A DNA stretch of 64,000 nucleotides from Thermasporomyces sp036564245 (GCA_036564245.1 DATCKU010000054.1:1-64000); one strand, 5' to 3'. Shown: positions 25,294 to 33,883, counted from the first letter of the stretch. Notes: generated from the sequence alone by a model not told the origin. Translations and numbers: made by a program.

Positions 25294-26124
25294 TTAGGAG
25301 ACCGGGCGGTAGAGGTCGGCCTGGAACCGGTACGCGTCACCGCGGTAGACCGTGCGGCTGGTCAGCACCGGCACCTCCGCCCTGTCGTACGTGACCTCCT
25401 GGCCCACCAACACCGGGCTCTTCTCGGCGATCTCCAGCAGGCGTGCGGTCTCCCGGTCGGCAGCCGCCGCTTGGACCGCGTACGAACTCCGCGCCACCAC
25501 CACGCCGCACTCCTGCTCGAGCGCTTCGTAGAGGGAGCGATCTTCCAGGTCCGCCGTGATCAGCGGCTCGGCCCGGGCCGCAATGAGAACTGTCGTGTCC
25601 AGACACACCGGAACGCCGTCCATGCCACGCACTCGTCGGATCTCGAGCACGCGCGATCCGGGCGTGATCCGGAGTCGTTCCGCCTCCTCGAACGTCGACG
25701 GGCGGACGATCTGCTCGAGGATGTGCGAGCTTGGCGTGAGACCGCGGGCCCGCGCCATCTCGGTGAAGCTCTGCAGCACGCTGGGCGGCTCACCGACCAC
25801 TCGTCGCGGGACGAACCAGCCCCGTTGGGACGAGCGCTGCAACCTGCCCTCCGCGGCCAGCCTTCCGAGCGCCTGGCGCAGGGTGGTCCGGCTGACCCCC
25901 AGCTGGGCAGCGAGGTCACGCTCACCCGGAAGCCGGGTCCCCTCCGGGTAGATGCCACGGCGGAGTGCGTCCGCGAGATGGGCGTAGGCCTCCCGGGCCG
26001 CCGGACCGGCGTTCCCGATCTCGTGGGCAGAACTCACGCCTTCGCGCGACGCCTGAGGTGCCGCGGCATCGGCGGTCGACCGGGTGCTCACGGGAGTGGA
26101 CGGTATCAAGGACGAGGGCACCAC
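25294..26124 (-). CDS. GntR/UTRA-family regulator
   Basis: This 276-residue repressor has a winged helix-turn-helix (GTRLPGERDLAAQLGVSRTT, then LRQALGRL) and a C-terminal UTRA effector domain (LEIRRVRGMDGVPVCLDTT, LYEALEQECGVVV). The HutC/DasR subfamily senses sugar phosphates such as GlcNAc-6-P. It sits inside the operon with the deaminase, GH4 and kinase genes, so autoregulation is likely. A palindromic site at the operon head (29438-29480) is a candidate operator. About 40 N-terminal residues precede the DNA-binding domain, so a later start is possible. Confidence 0.9.
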   Translation of the reverse strand: MVPSSLIPSTPVSTRSTADAAAPQASREGVSSAHEIGNAGPAAREAYAHLADALRRGIYPEGTRLPGERDLAAQLGVSRTTLRQALGRLAAEGRLQRSSQRGWFVPRRVVGEPPSVLQSFTEMARARGLTPSSHILEQIVRPSTFEEAERLRITPGSRVLEIRRVRGMDGVPVCLDTTVLIAARAEPLITADLEDRSLYEALEQECGVVVARSSYAVQAAAADRETARLLEIAEKSPVLVGQEVTYDRAEVPVLTSRTVYRGDAYRFQADLYRPVS

Positions 26125-26150
26125 TTCCTGGGGTCGATCCGCATGACCGA

Positions 26151-27191
26151 TCAGGCACCGATCAGGTTCGGCACCGGAAGTGAGGCGCGAAGTCGACCGA
26201 CCACCTCAGCGCTGACCTCGAAGCCAGCCTCGGCGAGCGCGTCGAGCGTGGCGCCGGCGACCGGTGGCAGCGTGGTCACGCATGCCCTCGCGCCGGGCAG
26301 TCGTTCCGGCAGCGCCTTGAGGAGCGCGCGCGTCACGGGCGAATCGTCGCCCCTCAGCACAGAGCCGGCGAGCACGACCGGGACCTCACCGTTCGCCACG
26401 TCGAAGCCGACCCGCTTCGCGGTGACGTACGCATAGTCGGCCAGCCGACCCGCCAGGTCGTGGACGATCTCGCCCGCCACAACGTCGCCGGCGATGGCGG
26501 CCTTGCTGACCTCGGCCGCGGCGGTGTGCGCCGGACGTGACGGCGTGCCGCCGCGACGGGTGAACTCACGCAGCATCTGCTCGACCGTGGCGTACCCGAA
26601 AAAGGTGAGGAGGCGCTCGGTCAGCTGGGTCGCCGGACCCAGGCCGAGCTCGGCGAAATAGACCGCACGCAACGCATCGGCGACCATGCTCGACGCCGCG
26701 TGACCGTCCTGGATCCAGAAGCTCATGCTCCATTCGGTCCCGGTCGGACCGCGACCCGCCACCGCAGCGCCGGTGCCCGCGACGACCGCCACCGCGACAC
26801 CAGTCGGCTCAACACAACGGATGGGTGCGAAGCCGTCGTTCTCGATCGAGCACCGGCCCTGCCGGACCAATCGGAAGACGTCGGGAAGATCCCGCGCCAG
26901 GACGTCGTACCAGAACTCCCGATCCTCCGGCCAGTCGACGCCGGCCAACCGGAAGGCGGCGCCGTGCACGTCGCTCGCCTGCCGTCCTGCCATCGTCAAG
27001 GCAGCCTTGACGCAGCCCAGAACCTCGTCCACCGCATGCTGCTCGGACTTCACGCCGTAGATGTCGCCGGTGCCGCCCCGGCCGTACCCGAGCACGCGTC
27101 CGGTCTCGTCGCACGCCAGTGCCACGGTCTTGCTGTTGCCGGCGTCGACACCGAGAAAGACGCGAGCCGTCGTCGACGTGGTCATGCTCAA
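26151..27191 (-). CDS. BadF/BadG-type ATPase, N-acetylglucosamine-kinase-like
   Basis: This 346-residue protein is of the ASKHA superfamily. FLGVDAGNSKT is the phosphate-1 motif, IENDGFAPI and VVAGTGAAVAGRG are the core ATPase motifs, and VVLAGSVLRGDDSPV lies in the C-lobe. The family includes eukaryotic-type N-acetylglucosamine kinase. With a GH4 glycosidase and a NagB-like deaminase in the same operon, phosphorylation of an amino sugar is the natural role. The start overlaps the end of the GH4 gene by four bases; a second ATG lies two codons in. Confidence 0.86.
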   Translation of the reverse strand: MSMTTSTTARVFLGVDAGNSKTVALACDETGRVLGYGRGGTGDIYGVKSEQHAVDEVLGCVKAALTMAGRQASDVHGAAFRLAGVDWPEDREFWYDVLARDLPDVFRLVRQGRCSIENDGFAPIRCVEPTGVAVAVVAGTGAAVAGRGPTGTEWSMSFWIQDGHAASSMVADALRAVYFAELGLGPATQLTERLLTFFGYATVEQMLREFTRRGGTPSRPAHTAAAEVSKAAIAGDVVAGEIVHDLAGRLADYAYVTAKRVGFDVANGEVPVVLAGSVLRGDDSPVTRALLKALPERLPGARACVTTLPPVAGATLDALAEAGFEVSAEVVGRLRASLPVPNLIGA

Positions 27192-28504
27192 CGCGGGAGG
27201 AGGCGGTCAGGGAGGTACGGCGCATGCGCCTTCGCCATCTCGGCGTACAGCTCCTCGGCCACCGACAGCGTCGGCACCAGCGGATGTGCGGCCAGCGCAC
27301 GGACGCCATCCCGGGCGTCACCCTCCCAGGCCGCCCGGGCAGCGAGCACCTGATGCTCGGCGAGCGCCTGGACCAGACCACGCACCTGATGCGGCAGCGC
27401 CGGCTGCGGCAGCGGCGTGAAGCCCGTCGCATCCACCCGGCTCGGGATCTCCACCACCACGTCCTCGTCGAAGCCGGGAAGCGCCTTGCCACCCCCGGGA
27501 AGGGTGTTCGGCAGGTTGGCCGGCAGGGTTTCCCCGGTGTCGTTGTAGTAGGCGTTCATCGCGTCGATGGCGAGCTCGAGCTCGTGGATGCCGCCACGGG
27601 AGCGAGCCGGGTCGAGCACCGGCGCCTCGGACTTGGCCTGCTCGGTGTAGTGGGCCCAGTAGCCCGGCACCTCGGCCATGATGTCCTCGGCACGCGTGGT
27701 GGGCTTGCCGCGCAGCTCGCGCAGCACTTCCTCCCGGAAGTAGTAGTAGAGGAAGTACGACGACGGGATCGACTCCATCACGCTTGCAAGGTGCAGCAAT
27801 CGTTTCGCGTGCGTGCTGGTCGACGGGTCCTCGCGGCGCTTTTCGTACGCCTGCTGAATGAACGGAATCGCGTCCTGCCCGTCGTAGGTGTGCTCCACGC
27901 TCCAGCAGTTGTGGTTGATCCCCACCATGGTGGCCCTGATCCGATCCGGATCGAGACCGGCCGCCTCGGCGACCTCACGCGGGAAGATGATCGGCCCCTC
28001 ACAGAACGACACCGTGGGGATCTCGGTGTACATGGTCATCGCCTGGGCCACGATGTTGACGGGGTTCGTGTAGTTGAAGATCCGGGCGTGTGGCGCGACC
28101 TCGGAAAGGTCTTCAGCGACCTGCTTCATCACCGCGATCGAGCGCAGCGCCATGAAGAACCCGCCGGGCCCCTGGGTCTCCTGCCCGATCACACCGTGCT
28201 TGAGCGGGATGCGTTCATCGAGCGCGCGAGCCTCGAACCCGCCGGGACGAAAGCTCGACAGCACGGCGTCGACGTCCCGGAGGCCTTCCCGCCGGTCGGT
28301 GGTCGTGGTGACGGTGAGGTCGAGGCAGGCATGCGCCGCCATCCGGTCGGCGAGCTCCTTGATCAGGGCCAGCCGGTCGGCGTCCAGGTCGATGAGCACG
28401 ACCTCCGAGCCGGCGAACTGATGACCGTGGTGGACGAACGACGCCATCGTGCCGGCGGCCCGCGTCGAACCGCCGCCAAGGTACGCGAGTTTGATCCGGG
28501 CCAT
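27188..28504 (-). CDS. glycoside hydrolase family 4, 6-phospho-beta-glucosidase-like
   Basis: This 438-residue enzyme uses NAD+ and a divalent metal to cleave phosphorylated glycosides by oxidation, elimination and hydration. The Rossmann motif is LAYLGGGS near the N-terminus. NYTNPVN lies at 144-150. The likely metal ligands are C168 (SFCEGP) and H198 (GINHNCW). Length is standard. It shares one base with the preceding deaminase gene and overlaps the kinase gene. Diacetylchitobiose-6-phosphate or another phospho-disaccharide is a reasonable substrate, but GH4 specificity cannot be read from these motifs. Confidence 0.92.
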   Translation of the reverse strand: MARIKLAYLGGGSTRAAGTMASFVHHGHQFAGSEVVLIDLDADRLALIKELADRMAAHACLDLTVTTTTDRREGLRDVDAVLSSFRPGGFEARALDERIPLKHGVIGQETQGPGGFFMALRSIAVMKQVAEDLSEVAPHARIFNYTNPVNIVAQAMTMYTEIPTVSFCEGPIIFPREVAEAAGLDPDRIRATMVGINHNCWSVEHTYDGQDAIPFIQQAYEKRREDPSTSTHAKRLLHLASVMESIPSSYFLYYYFREEVLRELRGKPTTRAEDIMAEVPGYWAHYTEQAKSEAPVLDPARSRGGIHELELAIDAMNAYYNDTGETLPANLPNTLPGGGKALPGFDEDVVVEIPSRVDATGFTPLPQPALPHQVRGLVQALAEHQVLAARAAWEGDARDGVRALAAHPLVPTLSVAEELYAEMAKAHAPYLPDRLLPR

Positions 28505-29445
28505 TACCGCTCCTCGTCGCCATCTGGGGGCGCTACCCCGCTACCGGCTACTCCATCGGCCACTCCGTGGGCCAGGTCGTCGGCTCCGACGCCCACCTCG
28601 GACATTGCCGCCTGGTCCACATAGAGCGCGGCGTCGCGACACTCGCAGATCACCGTCGCCGGCCACGACTCGTCGTAACCCGTCGCACACAGCAGACGCC
28701 TCACCGATTCTGCCTTGTCCGGACCGTGCGCGAGCATGGCCACGGACGCCGAGTGGCGCCGGATCGTGTCGATGCCGACGGTGACGCCGTGGCGCGGGAC
28801 GTCGGCCAGGGACGCGAGGTGGGGAAAGGTCGCCAGGTTGTCGCGACGTGTGCTCTCGGCCAGCTCGACGATTCTCGTCCCGCTGGTCACAGGCGTTCCC
28901 GGTGGGTTGAACCCGACGTGCCCGTCCGACGCCCCAGTAGCCAGGAGGAACAGGTCGACACCGCCGACCGCCGCCAGCCTGTCGTCGTACGCCGCAGGGT
29001 CGGCGGGATCCGGCAACCAGATGTGCTCGGGCCTCACGCCGCGCCCCGACCCGGCGGCCAGTGACAACGGACGCGCGATGACCTCCCGCGCGAACCTGCC
29101 GCAGCTGTGAGCGAGATCGTCTGAGATCGCCACGAAGCCACCGGACCCGTTGTGGGCCTCACGGGCCTGCTCGACGTAGTCGTCCATCATCACGATGACC
29201 AGCCCGGACAGGTCGAGGGAGCGCTCACGCACGAGCTGCGCCAGGGCGGCGTACGTGGTCATCGGGCTTCGGCCGCCCGGACATCCCAGGACGTAACGCC
29301 TACCGCTCCGGTTGGCGGCAGCGATGCCGTCGGCGATCCGACGAGCCACGGCATCTCCCAGCGCTTCCGGGTCGGGGAAGACGGTCGGGCATACCAAGAC
29401 GGCAGACTCCCCTGGTAGTCGTACGGACGAGTCCTTGTGGACCAA
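28504..29445 (-). CDS. NagB/6-phosphogluconolactonase-like sugar-phosphate isomerase
   Basis: The 313-residue protein of the glucosamine-6-phosphate deaminase superfamily shows CPGGRSPMTTYAAL, MMDDYVE with the catalytic Asp region, and GVDLFLLATGASDGHVGFN, the NagB active-site segment. It is 40-50 residues longer than typical NagB, with a variable C-terminal tail. It heads the minus-strand operon. TTG 29445 is the only start that keeps the full frame, and it lies within the candidate operator, so the transcript would be nearly leaderless; an internal TTG 16 codons in is an alternative. Confidence 0.85.
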   Translation of the reverse strand: MVHKDSSVRLPGESAVLVCPTVFPDPEALGDAVARRIADGIAAANRSGRRYVLGCPGGRSPMTTYAALAQLVRERSLDLSGLVIVMMDDYVEQAREAHNGSGGFVAISDDLAHSCGRFAREVIARPLSLAAGSGRGVRPEHIWLPDPADPAAYDDRLAAVGGVDLFLLATGASDGHVGFNPPGTPVTSGTRIVELAESTRRDNLATFPHLASLADVPRHGVTVGIDTIRRHSASVAMLAHGPDKAESVRRLLCATGYDESWPATVICECRDAALYVDQAAMSEVGVGADDLAHGVADGVAGSGVAPPDGDEER

Positions 29446-29480
29446 GTGGACCTACCGGAGCGTATCTGGTCCAACTGGTC
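29438..29480. promoter_or_regulatory. candidate GntR operator at operon head
   Basis: GGACCAAGTGGACC and GGTCCAACTGGTC form an interrupted inverted repeat across a spacer of about 15 bases. Each arm is itself a 9-base-period direct repeat (GTGGACC twice, CTGGTC twice). TGGTCT-type half sites are those of DasR/HutC regulators. The TTG start of the NagB-like gene lies in the left arm. The region between this gene and the divergent yccF (29446-29545) has no other clear element. Confidence 0.55.
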
Positions 29481-29545
29481 TCGACAACCAGAGGTCCATC
29501 GCGCTCGTGGGCTCGAAAATGGACGCATCGGGAGGACAATGAGGT

Positions 29546-29941
29546 GTGCGCGTCCTCCTCAACATCATCTGGCTGATCTTCGGCGGCCTCGTGCTGGCGT
29601 TCTGCTATGCCGTCGCTGGCGTGGTGTTGTGCATTCTGATCATCACGATCCCGTTCGGGATCGCGGCGTTCCGCATGGCCAACTTCACGCTCTGGCCGTT
29701 CGGCCGGCGCCTGGTTCGACGGGAGGACAGCGGGGCGGCGTCGTTCATCGGCAACGTGATCTGGGTCATCCTCGCCGGATGGTGGTTGGCGCTCGGCCAC
29801 ATCATCACTGGCGTCGCGCAGTGTCTCACGATCATCGGGATTCCACTCGGACTGGCCAACTTCAAGCTCGTCCCGGTTTCGCTGTTTCCACTCGGCAAAC
29901 AGATCGTCGACGCCGACGACCCCCTTGCGTTCACACGCTGA
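29546..29941 (+). CDS. YccF domain membrane protein
   Basis: The 131-residue protein has two YccF repeats, each a hydrophobic helix pair ending in a conserved turn: IITIPFGIAAFRMANFTLWP and IIGIPLGLANFKLVPVSLFP. Four hydrophobic segments are predicted. Function in the family is unknown. It starts at GTG with GGGAGG about 10 bases upstream. It is divergent from the N-acetylsugar operon and converges with the Crp gene after 31 bp. Confidence 0.9.
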   Translation: MRVLLNIIWLIFGGLVLAFCYAVAGVVLCILIITIPFGIAAFRMANFTLWPFGRRLVRREDSGAASFIGNVIWVILAGWWLALGHIITGVAQCLTIIGIPLGLANFKLVPVSLFPLGKQIVDADDPLAFTR

Positions 29942-29972
29942 CTGCGCGGACCGCAGACCGTCGTCGTTCGTT

Positions 29973-30680
29973 TCATGCGCCGACCATGTCGGTAAGCCTT
30001 TCGAGCCGGAGGACCTCGACTTCTCCGCGTCGCAGCCGTATCGTCCCCTCGCGCTCGAGGCTCTTCAGCGCCCGGTTGACCGTGACACGTGTCAGTCCCA
30101 ACACCTGAGCGAGCCCTTCCTGGCTCCCGCAGGACTTGCTCCCGGGCAGGGGAACCCGAGCACTCCTTCTCATCGCCACGTGATCTGTCAGCCACCAGGC
30201 GACGCGTCGCTTGGCACCCGAGATGTGCGAGGCGACGAGCTGCGACTGTCGCAGGCGATGCTGCCTGGCGAGCATGCCGAAGACGTGTCCCGCGGCGCTC
30301 GAGACCGAGGTGACCGTCTCCAGGAACGCCTCACGTGGTACGCAGGCGACGACACAGGCCTCGAGGGCGGTCAACGTGGCGGAGTGACGTCCGGTGTCGA
30401 AGATGGCTGTCTTGTCGACCGCACACGGTGCCTGGACGTTGTCCAAGGCGACCGTCCGCCCGTCCGGCAGGCCGAACGACGACGCCAACGCCCCGGAGAG
30501 CAGGACGAGCACGTGAGTGGCACGATCGCCCTGCATTCGTACGATCTCGCCGCGACGATAGGTCTCGAGCGCGCTGAGCTCCCACAACCGTTGCCGACGA
30601 GCGTGGTCGATCGTCGCGAGCACGGGAACGCGTGAGAACGTTGCGAAATCTGGCGAGGGCGGAGCAACCGAGCCGGTCAC
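29973..30680 (-). CDS. Crp/Fnr-family regulator
   Basis: The protein has a cyclic-nucleotide-binding-like beta barrel (YRRGEIVRMQGDRATHVLVL) followed by a dimer helix and a C-terminal helix-turn-helix (GSQEGLAQVLGLTRVTVNRA). A second, His/Arg/Lys-rich linker lies between them. GTG 30680 is preferred; the frame is open to ATG 30749, which would leave only 49 bp to the divergent YciI gene. The ligand cannot be identified: the barrel does not show a clear cAMP phosphate-binding arginine motif. Confidence 0.82.
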   Translation of the reverse strand: MTGSVAPPSPDFATFSRVPVLATIDHARRQRLWELSALETYRRGEIVRMQGDRATHVLVLLSGALASSFGLPDGRTVALDNVQAPCAVDKTAIFDTGRHSATLTALEACVVACVPREAFLETVTSVSSAAGHVFGMLARQHRLRQSQLVASHISGAKRRVAWWLTDHVAMRRSARVPLPGSKSCGSQEGLAQVLGLTRVTVNRALKSLEREGTIRLRRGEVEVLRLERLTDMVGA

Positions 30681-30798
30681 CGCATTGCGGCTGTGCACTG
30701 TCTTCAGCCTGACCTTTGGGTTCGATGTATACGCCGATACTGACGGCACGACATCAGCGACCTTATGGTTCGAGGACTACACCGACAAGGAGGGTCAC

Positions 30799-31056
30799 GT
30801 GTACGTTCTCGAGCTCGCCTTCAGCGACGATCCGGCCCGCCTCGAAGCCAGGCCAGCCCACCGACGTCTGATCCAGGAACTGCATGACCAAGGCGTCGTC
30901 GTCATGGCAGGCCCGTTCGCGGACGAGTCGGGCGCCCTTGTGATCTTCGACGTGCCTGACCGGGAAGCCGTCGACCGGATCATCGCCCAGGATCCCTACT
31001 ACAAGGCGCCGGGTGTCACGATCGTGTCGTGTCGCGAGTGGTCACCGATCACGTGA
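30799..31056 (+). CDS. YciI-like small protein
   Basis: This protein of about 85 residues has the YciI ferredoxin-like fold: YVLELAFSDDP, HRRLIQELHDQG, AGPFADESGALVIFDVPD and DPYYKAPGVT. The open frame starts at 30685, but GTG 30799 is preceded by a perfect AAGGAGG (30787-30793) and matches the usual YciI length. Such proteins are small putative enzymes of unsettled function. It is divergent from the Crp gene. Confidence 0.87.
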   Translation: MYVLELAFSDDPARLEARPAHRRLIQELHDQGVVVMAGPFADESGALVIFDVPDREAVDRIIAQDPYYKAPGVTIVSCREWSPIT

Positions 31057-31174
31057 AGACCAGGCCATCTGGTGTCAGCGATCGGCTGGTGGGCTGAAGG
31101 CGCCCACCGGCCGGCTTCACAAGCAGGTTCGCGACGTTCAGCCCGGACGTCATCTGCTCGAAGCAGAGTTCCAC
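31049..31174 (-). other. possible small ORF in spacer
   Basis: Downstream of and in the same frame as the GNAT gene lies a 41-codon frame from GTG 31172-31174 (MELCFEQMTSGLNVANLLVK to the stop at 31049). Third codon positions are G/C-rich, as in coding DNA of this genome. The open frame runs back to the GNAT stop codon. It resembles no family I know. It overlaps the end of the YciI gene by 8 bases. It could be a real small protein or a relic; the support is weak. Confidence 0.25.
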
Positions 31175-31234
31175 AGGCGCCGGGTGCGCCGGGTCTTCGT
31201 GATGGCGACCCGGTGTCGGATCCGAATCGCGTCG

Positions 31235-32017
31235 TCAGCGGATGAGCAACGTGTAGATCCGACGCCGGCCATAGGCCGTGAAGCCGAGGCGACGCAGGAT
31301 CGGAGCCGATGTCGTCACGTTGGCGTGGACCAACGCCAACGTAAGCCCGCGGGCCACTGCGTCGTCGATGCGTGCCGCGAGCAACCCGCGATAGACACCT
31401 CGGCCCCGAAAGGCCGGCGCGACGCCGGCGCCCCACAGTCGCGCGACCTTCCCCGCGCGGGTATATCCGCCACCACCTGCTGGCTGTCCGGCATGGAAGG
31501 CGACGAAGTATCCGGGCTCGTCGCTTTCGAGGGTCGCGGACTGCCGCTCGATCTCGTCGTCTGTCGGTGCGTCGCGGCCCCACGCCAGTGCGGAAGCGAT
31601 CAGCATGTCCCGCAGGTCTTGGCGATTCGCGACCGGGCGTGCCGTGACATCGCCCGGTACGGGAATGTCGGGGGCACCCCGCGTCAGGTCGTACGCACAG
31701 ATGTCGAGGGTCGCCGTTGCCTCACCACCCAGCTTCGTGAGCACATCGGCGAGGTCGGCCGGCTGGGTACGCGGGCCCACGTCCCAGTGGAGACGGTCCG
31801 CCCCTTGCCGGCGCGCGAGGTCGGCCACGCGGCGGATCAGCTTCTCCGTGTCACCCGTCGCACCACGACAGGTGGGATGTTCGGCTCGTATGACGGTGGC
31901 CGCCATGTCCTTCACGTAGAAGTGGACCTCATCGGTCTGCACGGTGATCGCGTCTGGAGGCGTCCAATGCCACGCGTCCGACTCGGTCAGGATCGCCTGC
32001 GCATCCCACTCGCCCAT
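31235..32017 (-). CDS. GNAT-family acetyltransferase
   Basis: This acyl-CoA-dependent N-acetyltransferase of about 260 residues has an N-terminal extra domain and a C-terminal GNAT domain. The acetyl-CoA pyrophosphate loop is VAPAFRGRGVYRGLLAARID, and LALVHANVTTSAPILRRLGF is the usual motif B region. The frame is open to 32170, but ATG 32017 (MGEWDAQAILTES) gives a normal N-terminus. It lies downstream of dnaB on the same strand across 167 bp that contains a repeat element. The substrate is unknown. Confidence 0.85.
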   Translation of the reverse strand: MGEWDAQAILTESDAWHWTPPDAITVQTDEVHFYVKDMAATVIRAEHPTCRGATGDTEKLIRRVADLARRQGADRLHWDVGPRTQPADLADVLTKLGGEATATLDICAYDLTRGAPDIPVPGDVTARPVANRQDLRDMLIASALAWGRDAPTDDEIERQSATLESDEPGYFVAFHAGQPAGGGGYTRAGKVARLWGAGVAPAFRGRGVYRGLLAARIDDAVARGLTLALVHANVTTSAPILRRLGFTAYGRRRIYTLLIR

Positions 32018-32086
32018 GGATCGCCTCACCCGTACTCCTACACGACGGCCGTCTTTCCCCGGTCCGTTTGACCATACGACCCCGCC

Positions 32087-32163
32087 CAAATGACCAGGCG
32101 CGGCGACTACGTACCCGCCACGGCAGGGGCCGGCACCGGGTGAAGCGATCGCACACCCAGCGA
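32087..32163 (+). repeat. intergenic repeat family R2, copy 1
   Basis: The stretch begins AAATGACCAGGCGCGGCGACT and ends near GCGATCGCACACC. The reverse strand of 45928-46005 begins AAATGACCAGGCGAGGCGACT and ends GCTATCGCACACC, with the same spacing. The two align without gaps over about 75 bp, closely at both ends and less well in the middle. It lies between dnaB and the GNAT gene. Confidence 0.6.
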
Positions 32164-32184
32164 GGCCCACCGGCGAGCAATGCG

Positions 32185-33546
32185 TCAGCCGTGGGCCATG
32201 TCGACGAAGCGCTGGTAGTGGCCTTGGAACGCCACCGTGATGGTCGCCGTAGGCCCGTTCCGGTGCTTGGCGATGATGAAGTCGGCCTCGCCGGGCCGGG
32301 ACGATTCACGTTCGTACGCATCCTCTCGATGCAAGAGGATGACCATGTCGCTGTCCTGCTCGATGCTTCCGCTCTCACGTAGGTCGGCGAGCATGGGCCG
32401 CTTGTCGGTGCGCTGCTCCGGACCACGGTTGAGCTGCGCCACGGCGACAACAGGCACCTCCAGCTCCTTGGCCAGAAGCTTGAGGTTTCGCGAGAACTCC
32501 GACACCTCGACCTGACGGCTCTCGACCTTCTTTCCCGAGGTCATGAGCTGCAGGTAGTCGACGATGACCAGACGCAGATCATGCCGTTGCTTGAGCCGCC
32601 GACACTTCGCCCGGATCTCCATGAGGGTCATGTTCGGCGAGTCGTCGATGAACAGCGGCGCACCGGAGACCTCACCCATCTTGCGCGCGAGCCGCGCCCA
32701 GTCGTCGTCGGTCATCGTGCCTTGACGCATGTGCTGCAACGGCACGCGCGCCTCTGCAGCAAGCAGACGCATGGTGATCTCCGTACGGCTCATCTCCAAC
32801 GAGAAGATCACCGAGGTCAGATCGTGGTGGATCGACGCCGACCGTGCCAGGTTGAGCGCCAGGATCGACTTCCCCACACCGGGCCTTGCCGCCACGACCA
32901 CGAGCTGCCCGGGGTGCAGGCCGTTGGTGAGCGCGTCGAGGTCGGCGAACCCGGTCGGGACGCCGATCAGCTGTCCGCCATGGGAGCCGATCGCCTCGAT
33001 CTCGTCGAGCGTGGCCTCCATGATCTCGCTCAGCGGCCGGTAGTCCTCGCTCCCCCGACGGTCGGTGACGTTGTAGACCTCGGCCTGCGCCCGATCGACC
33101 ACGTCGTCGACGTCGCCGTCGGCCGCGTACCCCATCTGGGCAATTCGGGTCCCTGCCTCCACGAGGCGCCGCAGGACCGCCTTCTCCCGCACGATCGCGG
33201 CGTAGTAGGCGGCATTCGCCGCGGAGGGAACCGACGCGATGAGCGTGTGCAGGTAGGGAGCACCACCGATCCGGGCGAGCTCCCCCCGCCGCTGCAATTC
33301 GGCCGCCACCGTGACGGCGTCGGCAGGCTCGCCGCGGCTGTAAAGGTCGAGGATCGCCTCGTAGATCGTCTCGTGGGCCGGGAAGTAGAAGTCGGCGCCG
33401 CGTACCGACTCGACGACATCAGCGATCGCATCCTTGGAGAGCATCATGCTCCCGAGCACGCACTGCTCGGCTGCCTTGTCTTGTGGCGGCACCCGGTCGG
33501 GCGTGGCGGATGGCTGGCGTGGCACTGGCAACTCGCTGATGCTCAC
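32185..33546 (-). CDS. dnaB: replicative DNA helicase
   Basis: This 453-residue hexameric helicase unwinds DNA at the fork. The N-terminal DnaB domain runs from PPQDKAAEQCVLGSMMLSKD. The RecA-like core shows Walker A ARPGVGKS, Walker B LVIVDYLQLM and AVAQLNRGPEQR. Length is that of an intein-free DnaB, unlike the intein-bearing mycobacterial gene. GTG 33546 is chosen because GGGAGGG lies just upstream and the 56 residues before it in the open frame are unlike the family. The 377-bp upstream spacer carries a DnaA-box-like cluster. Confidence 0.97.
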   Translation of the reverse strand: MSISELPVPRQPSATPDRVPPQDKAAEQCVLGSMMLSKDAIADVVESVRGADFYFPAHETIYEAILDLYSRGEPADAVTVAAELQRRGELARIGGAPYLHTLIASVPSAANAAYYAAIVREKAVLRRLVEAGTRIAQMGYAADGDVDDVVDRAQAEVYNVTDRRGSEDYRPLSEIMEATLDEIEAIGSHGGQLIGVPTGFADLDALTNGLHPGQLVVVAARPGVGKSILALNLARSASIHHDLTSVIFSLEMSRTEITMRLLAAEARVPLQHMRQGTMTDDDWARLARKMGEVSGAPLFIDDSPNMTLMEIRAKCRRLKQRHDLRLVIVDYLQLMTSGKKVESRQVEVSEFSRNLKLLAKELEVPVVAVAQLNRGPEQRTDKRPMLADLRESGSIEQDSDMVILLHREDAYERESSRPGEADFIIAKHRNGPTATITVAFQGHYQRFVDMAHG

Positions 33547-33743
33547 CCGAGTCGTCCCTCCCCCCAGGGCTGAGAGCCGAAAGCCATGAGACACCTGGTC
33601 GAACGTACGATCGACCACTTGTTGTAGCGCACGACACCGACATCGCGACCGCACGCCGCCCGGGTGGGGCGACCGCCGCGACGAGTGGTGCACGACAGTA
33701 CGCCTGCCGGCCACAGGGCGGCTACTTCGTCATACACAAGTCC

Positions 33744-33883
33744 TGTGGACAACTGGGGAAAACCGGTGCACAACCTGGGGATTCGCTGTGCACAGGCTGC
33801 GGATTTCGCTGTGGACAACCTTGTGTGACGGGCCGCGATCAGCGGAGTTGCCTCGGTGTTCGGCGTCCCCACAGTGTGGATAG
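33744..33883 (+). promoter_or_regulatory. cluster of DnaA-box-like 9-mers upstream of dnaB
   Basis: The spacer 33547-33923 holds TGTGGACAA (reverse complement of the actinobacterial DnaA box TTGTCCACA) perfectly at 33744-33752 and 33810-33818. Two-mismatch forms lie at 33765-33773 and 33787-33795, and TGTGGATAG at 33875-33883. All have the same orientation and the first four are spaced 21-23 bp, about two helical turns. The segment is AT-richer than its flanks. The rest of the spacer (33547-33720 and 33884-33923) shows nothing recognisable. Confidence 0.65.

Noticed and set aside
32185..33546. Intein in dnaB, as in M. tuberculosis
   Set aside because: The gene is 453 codons with continuous helicase motifs; no intein blocks are present.
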